DNA from: CBDVBD01 sp965372135
GTDB taxonomy: Bacteria > Electryoneota > RPQS01 > CBDVBD01
DNA length: 9,589 bases
Direction: 5' to 3'
NCBI GenBank assembly: GCA_965372135.1
Contig: CBDVBD010000130.1
Coordinates: forward strand, 1-9,589
Part shown: positions 4,991-9,589 of the stretch, piece after piece
Layout of the letters: each line of letters opens with the position of its first letter
Position numbering within the stretch: position 1 is the first letter of the stretch
Program-made: the position numbers and the translations under genes
Notes under the pieces: generated by a model
The model's input: only the letters and a program-made list of their open reading frames with translations
Database searches by the model: none
Told to the model about the DNA's origin: nothing

Positions 4991-7900
4991 ATGGCGCTGA
5001 TGGTAAGCAACGGTTACTGTCAATATGAACAAAATGTGTGGCAAACACATAACGGGATTACAGTCCGGCAGGGATACCATATTGAATGGTTTCGAGCCGG
5101 GTACCAGGATCCCAATACCGGTGACCAAATCTACACCTGGTCGGATTGCCGGGAAGGCGACCGGGATGTCTATGCGCAAAAGATGGATGTGAACGGGAAT
5201 CCACTGTGGGGCGATGAGGGGAAATTGATCAGCCGTGCCGTGGGGAGGCAGGAAGATTCCGATGTGATTTACGTAGGTGACGGCAACTGGATTTTTGCAT
5301 GGGTGGATTATCGCCGTACACCTAACATATTTGTAGCCGGGGATGTGTATGCACAGAAGGTGGATTCCAACGGAGATCCACTGTGGGATCCTGCCGGAGT
5401 GGCTGTTTGTACGGCAGATGGTGTACAGATAAGCCTGAGATTAGTTCATGATGGATCCGGTGGTTTGATTATCCTATGGGAAGATGATCGTGCTGATGTC
5501 AATGATATTTATGCGCATCACGTGCTATCTTCAGGGGTTGTTGATTCTACCTGGCCCGCCGATGGATTGGTGGTGGTTCACGAACTTGATCGACAGGAAA
5601 AACTGACGGTGGACACCGATGGACAGGGAGGTGCAATTGTCGCATGGGAAGACAAACGGTCAGTCGCCAGTACCGGAATGGATATATATGCACAGCGGGT
5701 GACTCCTGATGGCACGCTCGAATGGGATCAAGGTGGACTGCCAATCTGCACCTTGGAACTGGATCAAAGCAGTCCCAAGCTCTGTCCTGATGGGCGGGGT
5801 GGTGCTTATATAGTTTGGAGCGACCGGCGATCTGAAATACATTCTGGCGATTTGTATTTTCAGAGAGTGGATGACCGGGGAAATCCGTATTTTGATCCGG
5901 ACAGTGGTGCTATACTCTGTGATGAAGTTCGGGAGCAATTTAAGTGCCGGATTATGTACGGAGGCGAGGCAAGTGCAATCTTTACCTGGGAGGATTACCG
6001 TAATGATCCGACTAATACCGTTTCTGATATCTATGCACAGAAGGTGGATTCATTGGGAAATTTCGTATGGGGTAGTAACAGTGTGGTAGTCTGTAATGCT
6101 CCTTATACGCAGGATGGCGCTCGTTTGACGACTGATGGTGCAGGTGGGGCTATCATTGCTTGGGAAGATCAACGGGTATTGGGAGCCCCATTTGAATCGG
6201 ATATATATGTGCAGCGGATATTGGCAAATGGAATAGCAGCATGGACCACCAATGGAGTGGAGATATGCAACGAAACCGGATGGCAGCATTCAGTGCTGTT
6301 AAAGCCGGATCTCAATAGCGGCGCTTTCCTTGTCTGGGCGGACCTGCGTACCGGATCCATCGGGTTATACATTCAACATGTCAATAACTCTGGTCAAATC
6401 CAGATGACAACCAACGGAGTTCGTGTTCATTACGGTATTGATGGTAATGTTGATAACCCAATGATTGTGCAGGCAACTCCCACCCGTTTTCTGACAGTGT
6501 GGGAGGATACTCGATTTGCTGGCACTACTCTGTTTGTGCAGGTGGTTGATCAAGATGGGAATCTGTATTTGCAGGAAAATGGAGATTCATTGTACACCAT
6601 TGTGGAGAAAGAGGCTATAGAGGAGTCGCAGCTGGTGACAGATTTCCAACAAGGCGGACTGTTAGTGTGGAGAGATAATCGCCCTTCTAATAACGGATTC
6701 AACCAAGTGTTTGCCCAGCGTCTTGACTCAGATGGAACCCCGTTATGGACTTTTGGAGGAGTGCATGTTTTTTCTATCTTAGAGGAGCAACAGTATCCTC
6801 ATATTGCTGGGGATGAATCCGGCGGTGCCTTTGTGGCATGGTCGGGGATAGTGCCGGGTTTGATGTATATACGTATTTACGCTCAGCACCTTGATGCTTC
6901 TGGCAATCAGATGTGGAATCAACGAATCCAGGTATCAGTATCATACGATGTAATGGAGGATTTTTGCCGTGGCGCGGTACCTGATGGTGAAGGTGGGGTC
7001 ATCATTACCTGGTATGGAGGTGTTTCGGGTGATTATAATGTGCTCGCGCAGAAGTTGGATGCCAACGGGAATGCCTTATGGCAAGCGGGAGGACTGGAGG
7101 TATGCAATGTCATCAACAACCAGAAGCAGCCGGTGGTAATCCCTGATGGAACCGGCGGGGCGGTGTTTGCCTGGGAGGACAAACGGGATTCCGTCGACAT
7201 AAACGTAGTGGCGCAGCGAGTGGATCGATCCGGAAACCTGGTCTGGCCCGATACCGGATTGATAGTCTGTGATACTTCGAATGTTCAGGGAGGGATCCAG
7301 TTGGAGAAGGACTCCGATGGAAATATATTCATTATATGGGAAGATTATAGAGACAGTGTGTCGCTTGATTTGTATATGCAAAAAATAACCCCATCAGGCG
7401 AGTTATTGTTTCCACATAATGGATTGACGGTAGTGGAGGAAGTAAAAGATCAAGTAGCACCCAAAATGGTTAGTGACTCCGAGGATGGTGTGTACATCGT
7501 ATGGCAGGATGGTCGTGTCGCTGCAATTGATAGTATTAGGGACGATATTTATTGTTCGCACATAGTGGGAAATGGTGAGCTGGCTGATCCGACCGGTTGG
7601 TCCTGGCAGGCGAATGGAAACGTTGTTTGCGATGCTGTCGATTTTCAATACTTTCCAGCTATTGCTACTGATGGTGAAGGTGGTGGGATAGTAGTTTGGA
7701 GCGATTTACGAGCCTCAGGGAAGGATCCGGTTTTTAATCTGTTTATGCAGCGCATCAATGATTTTACTACATCCGTGGAGATAGAGAAATCACAACCGGT
7801 GCCGGTGAAGTTCAGCCTGGAACAAAACTATCCCAATCCCTTTAATCCCGCTACCAGAATACGGTATAATTTATCACACACCGGTCATGTCAAATTGGTG

Positions 7901-8083
7901 ATTTACGATATCCTGGGGCGCAAAGTCCGTATCCTGCAAAATCAGGTGATGACCTCGGGATCCCATGAGGTGATATGGAACGGTAAAAATTCATCCGGAA
8001 CCTATGTTTCCAGCGGGATATATTTCTATAAGTTGGAAGTCAATGACGATTCAATAATCCGTAAGATGGTGCTGTTGAAGTAG
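4991..8083 (+). CDS. Large repeat (beta-propeller-like) protein with type IX C-terminal sorting domain; start region damaged
   Basis: The open frame encodes 1030 residues from the first ATG after the in-frame stop; the evolutionary start is ATG 4955. Residues 45-925 are 16 tandem units of about 50-60 residues. Each has a strand ending in W-[ED]-D-x-R, then a [DN]-[IV]-Y-[AV]-Q-[KR] strand, a D-x-x-G-N-x-x-W turn, and often [VI]-C, with D-G-x-G-G before the next W strand. This pattern suggests beta-propeller blades. Residues 942-1030 are a sorting domain that ends in a basic and hydrophobic tail. The protein should be exported and either released or attached to the cell surface. From ATG 4991 the signal peptide is too short and lacks basic residues, so export of this version is doubtful. 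Substrate or ligand is unknown. No enzyme motif is visible. A paralogue follows 115 bases downstream. Confidence 0.85.
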   Translation: MALMVSNGYCQYEQNVWQTHNGITVRQGYHIEWFRAGYQDPNTGDQIYTWSDCREGDRDVYAQKMDVNGNPLWGDEGKLISRAVGRQEDSDVIYVGDGNWIFAWVDYRRTPNIFVAGDVYAQKVDSNGDPLWDPAGVAVCTADGVQISLRLVHDGSGGLIILWEDDRADVNDIYAHHVLSSGVVDSTWPADGLVVVHELDRQEKLTVDTDGQGGAIVAWEDKRSVASTGMDIYAQRVTPDGTLEWDQGGLPICTLELDQSSPKLCPDGRGGAYIVWSDRRSEIHSGDLYFQRVDDRGNPYFDPDSGAILCDEVREQFKCRIMYGGEASAIFTWEDYRNDPTNTVSDIYAQKVDSLGNFVWGSNSVVVCNAPYTQDGARLTTDGAGGAIIAWEDQRVLGAPFESDIYVQRILANGIAAWTTNGVEICNETGWQHSVLLKPDLNSGAFLVWADLRTGSIGLYIQHVNNSGQIQMTTNGVRVHYGIDGNVDNPMIVQATPTRFLTVWEDTRFAGTTLFVQVVDQDGNLYLQENGDSLYTIVEKEAIEESQLVTDFQQGGLLVWRDNRPSNNGFNQVFAQRLDSDGTPLWTFGGVHVFSILEEQQYPHIAGDESGGAFVAWSGIVPGLMYIRIYAQHLDASGNQMWNQRIQVSVSYDVMEDFCRGAVPDGEGGVIITWYGGVSGDYNVLAQKLDANGNALWQAGGLEVCNVINNQKQPVVIPDGTGGAVFAWEDKRDSVDINVVAQRVDRSGNLVWPDTGLIVCDTSNVQGGIQLEKDSDGNIFIIWEDYRDSVSLDLYMQKITPSGELLFPHNGLTVVEEVKDQVAPKMVSDSEDGVYIVWQDGRVAAIDSIRDDIYCSHIVGNGELADPTGWSWQANGNVVCDAVDFQYFPAIATDGEGGGIVVWSDLRASGKDPVFNLFMQRINDFTTSVEIEKSQPVPVKFSLEQNYPNPFNPATRIRYNLSHTGHVKLVIYDILGRKVRILQNQVMTSGSHEVIWNGKNSSGTYVSSGIYFYKLEVNDDSIIRKMVLLK
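5123..7765 (+). repeat. Sixteen tandem W-[ED]-D-x-R units (coding)
   Basis: By eye I count 16 units, beginning with YTWSDCR (W50) and ending with VVWSDLR (W903). The clearest are units 1-7 and 13-16, such as AIVAWEDKR, AIFTWEDYR and AIIAWEDQR. Units 11 and 12 have lost the Asp-x-Arg (WSGIV, WYGGV), and units 8-9 are also divergent, so a weaker stretch lies in the middle. Sixteen could fold as two eight-bladed propellers joined near the degenerate units; this split is an inference. Confidence 0.75.
7814..8080 (+). other. C-terminal type IX secretion sorting domain (coding)
   Basis: Residues 942-1030 begin SLEQNYPNPFNPATRIRYNL and contain VKLVIYDILGRKVRIL, a SGSHEVIWNGKNSSG turn, VSSGIYFYKLEV, and end RKMVLLK. 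This is the immunoglobulin-like sorting tail typical of type IX-secreted proteins in Calditrichota, Ignavibacteria, Marinimicrobia and relatives. It implies passage across the inner membrane by a signal peptide, then the outer membrane by the type IX machinery. No machinery gene is in this window. Confidence 0.88.
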
Positions 8084-8198
8084 CCGTGAATAAAGTATAA
8101 ATTTTCTTTAGTGATTTTTATCTGATTTACTGATCTTTTAAATTTTAGACGTGGGACGGGTTAACTTTAATCAACGGTAAAACATAACGGAGGGTCCG

Positions 8199-9589
8199 AT
8201 GATGAAAAGGTATAACCAACTATTAATGTTACTGTTCGCAACCCTAACAGTAACCAGCGCATCGGCACAATATGCGCCAATTCTCTGGGATACTTCCGGA
8301 GTGAATCTTCGGCAGGGACATCACACACGATGGCACCGGGCTGGTGCTCACGATCCTTTAACGGGAGATATGGTGTACACCTGGTCGGATTGCCGGCAAG
8401 GTAATCGCGATGTGTATGCGCAGAAGATCGATGTAAATGGGAATGCCCAATGGGACGAGGGGGGGAAGCTGATTATCTCCGAAGTAGGTCGTCAGGAAGA
8501 TCCGGAGGTGTTGTATGCGGGGAACGGCACTTGGATTATTGTTTGGATTGACTTCCGCAATGATCCGGAAGATCTAATAGACAGCGATGTGTACGCGCAA
8601 AAAGTGGATTCCAATGGCGATCCATTATGGAATCCCGCAGGAGAGCCTGTTTGTTTAGATCCCGATGGACCAACAGACCTTCATCTGGTTTCTGACGGAG
8701 CGGGGGGAGTGCTGATTGTCTGGCAAAATATGTACAGATATGCAAACGTTTACACAGACAATATTTTTGCTCAACGGATTACCTCGAATGGGCAGGTTGC
8801 GCCAGGCTGGCCGGTGAATGGTGATACTGTGAACGCCTGTACGGGGCAGCAGGATGCTATATCAGTGGATAGCGACGGACAGGGTGGCGTTATTGTGGCT
8901 TGGGAAGATAATCGACTTGGTGATTACGATATCTACGTACAAAGGGTGGGCTCAGATGGAACGTTGATGTGGAACCCCAATGGTCAGCCGATTTGTATGG
9001 TGGATGGTTATCAATACGATCCGGAACTGTGTCAGGATGGTGAAGGTGGCGCCTATATCGTTTGGATGGATAGACGGTGGGAATTTAATTTTGGCGATCT
9101 GTATTTCCAACGGGTAAATTCCTTAGGAAACCCGGTATATGAAGACACCGGGCGAGTGTTGTGTAATGCGGATAGGGCGCAGCGGTACAGCCGGATCATG
9201 TATTCCCAAGATGGGGGTGCTATATTCACCTGGACGGATTATCGCAATGATCCTAATAATGATCTTTCTGATATCTATGCACAGAAAGTGGATACATCGG
9301 GGAATTGTCTGTGGGGTGATAACGGATTACTGGTGTGTAACGCCAATGAATCGCATGAATCGCAAAATTCCCCTCAGTTTACCTCGGATGGTGCCGGCGG
9401 AGCCATCATTGCTTGGGAAGATCAGCGGAACTTGGGCTCCCCATTGGAATCGGATATATATGCACAGCGGATATTGGCAAACGGAACAGCGGTATGGACC
9501 GCCAATGGAGTTGTAGTCTGTGATGCAATATATGGGCAGAGTTCCGTTCTGCTGAAACCCGACGGCAACCAGGGTGCTTTTTTCTTCTG
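8199..9589 (+). CDS. Second secreted repeat (beta-propeller-like) protein, paralogue of the preceding gene (partial)
   Basis: The frame is open from ATG 8199 to the end of the window (463 codons plus two bases) and is truncated there. GGAGGG (8189-8194) precedes two adjacent ATGs (8199 and 8202). I prefer 8199 because its R4-Y5 align with the neighbour's interrupted signal peptide; 8202 is also possible. Residues 1-23 (MMKRYNQLLMLLF to SASA) form an intact signal peptide, probably cleaved before Gln-Tyr. Seven full W-[ED]-D-x-R units follow and an eighth begins at the edge. Unit by unit they match units 1-7 of the upstream protein, including the shared TWSDCR of unit 1 and WEDQR of unit 7. 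Unit 3 has lost the Asp-x-Arg (WQNMY). Most units end in [VIL]-C. A C-terminal sorting domain is expected past the edge. Function is unknown beyond export. Confidence 0.88.
   Translation, partial: MMKRYNQLLMLLFATLTVTSASAQYAPILWDTSGVNLRQGHHTRWHRAGAHDPLTGDMVYTWSDCRQGNRDVYAQKIDVNGNAQWDEGGKLIISEVGRQEDPEVLYAGNGTWIIVWIDFRNDPEDLIDSDVYAQKVDSNGDPLWNPAGEPVCLDPDGPTDLHLVSDGAGGVLIVWQNMYRYANVYTDNIFAQRITSNGQVAPGWPVNGDTVNACTGQQDAISVDSDGQGGVIVAWEDNRLGDYDIYVQRVGSDGTLMWNPNGQPICMVDGYQYDPELCQDGEGGAYIVWMDRRWEFNFGDLYFQRVNSLGNPVYEDTGRVLCNADRAQRYSRIMYSQDGGAIFTWTDYRNDPNNDLSDIYAQKVDTSGNCLWGDNGLLVCNANESHESQNSPQFTSDGAGGAIIAWEDQRNLGSPLESDIYAQRILANGTAVWTANGVVVCDAIYGQSSVLLKPDGNQGAFFF

Noticed and set aside
5123..7765. Tandem DNA repeats as a CRISPR or satellite array
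   Set aside because: The periodicity is at protein level within one open frame. DNA copies are diverged and of uneven length, with no constant repeat-spacer pattern.
9139..9516. 125-codon plus-strand open frame near the window end
   Set aside because: It is an alternate frame of the second repeat protein, whose own frame is open throughout and matches its paralogue.

Overview
The window comes from a bacterial chromosome of moderate GC. The likeliest host is a deep-branching member of the FCB superphylum or a related candidate phylum (Calditrichota, Marinimicrobia, KSB1 or Ignavibacteria-like). Two things support this. A secreted protein ends in a type IX-style C-terminal sorting domain containing the 'YPNPFNP' signature. 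Nearly every gene also has a strong purine-rich Shine-Dalgarno sequence, which is unlike typical Bacteroidia and Flavobacteriia. The phylum is an inference from these traits.

Region 1 (1-2384) holds the 3' end of an unidentified gene, then a full-length membrane-bound ion-pumping pyrophosphatase (hppA). Its signature residues indicate the potassium-dependent class and are compatible with sodium pumping.

Region 2 (2385-4570) is a conserved ribosomal/replication operon in the classic order rpsF-ssb-rpsR-rplI (S6, single-strand DNA-binding protein, S18, L9). The rpsF leader folds into a good match to the S6:S18 complex-binding motif, with a CCG in a 3' bulge, so S6 and S18 probably repress their own operon. 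S6 carries a roughly 100-residue acidic, proline-rich tail. SSB has an acidic linker but lacks the usual acidic-Pro-Phe tip. The rpsR-rplI spacer holds three consecutive hairpins.

Region 3 (4571-4954) is a noncoding spacer. Its 3' part carries an 11-bp inverted repeat plus a third, degenerate copy of the same sequence just upstream of the next gene.

Region 4 (4955-9589) carries two tandem paralogous genes for large exported proteins built of repeated W-[ED]-D-x-R units, probably beta-propeller blades. The first has 16 units and a C-terminal sorting domain. In this sequence its export signal is cut off by a TAA at codon 2, directly after the ATG with the good ribosome-binding site. The second has an intact signal peptide and runs off the window within its eighth unit. 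Units match one-to-one between the two genes, so they arose by whole-gene duplication. No function beyond export and surface or extracellular location can be assigned. No tRNA, rRNA, CRISPR array, transposase or convincing intrinsic terminator was seen.
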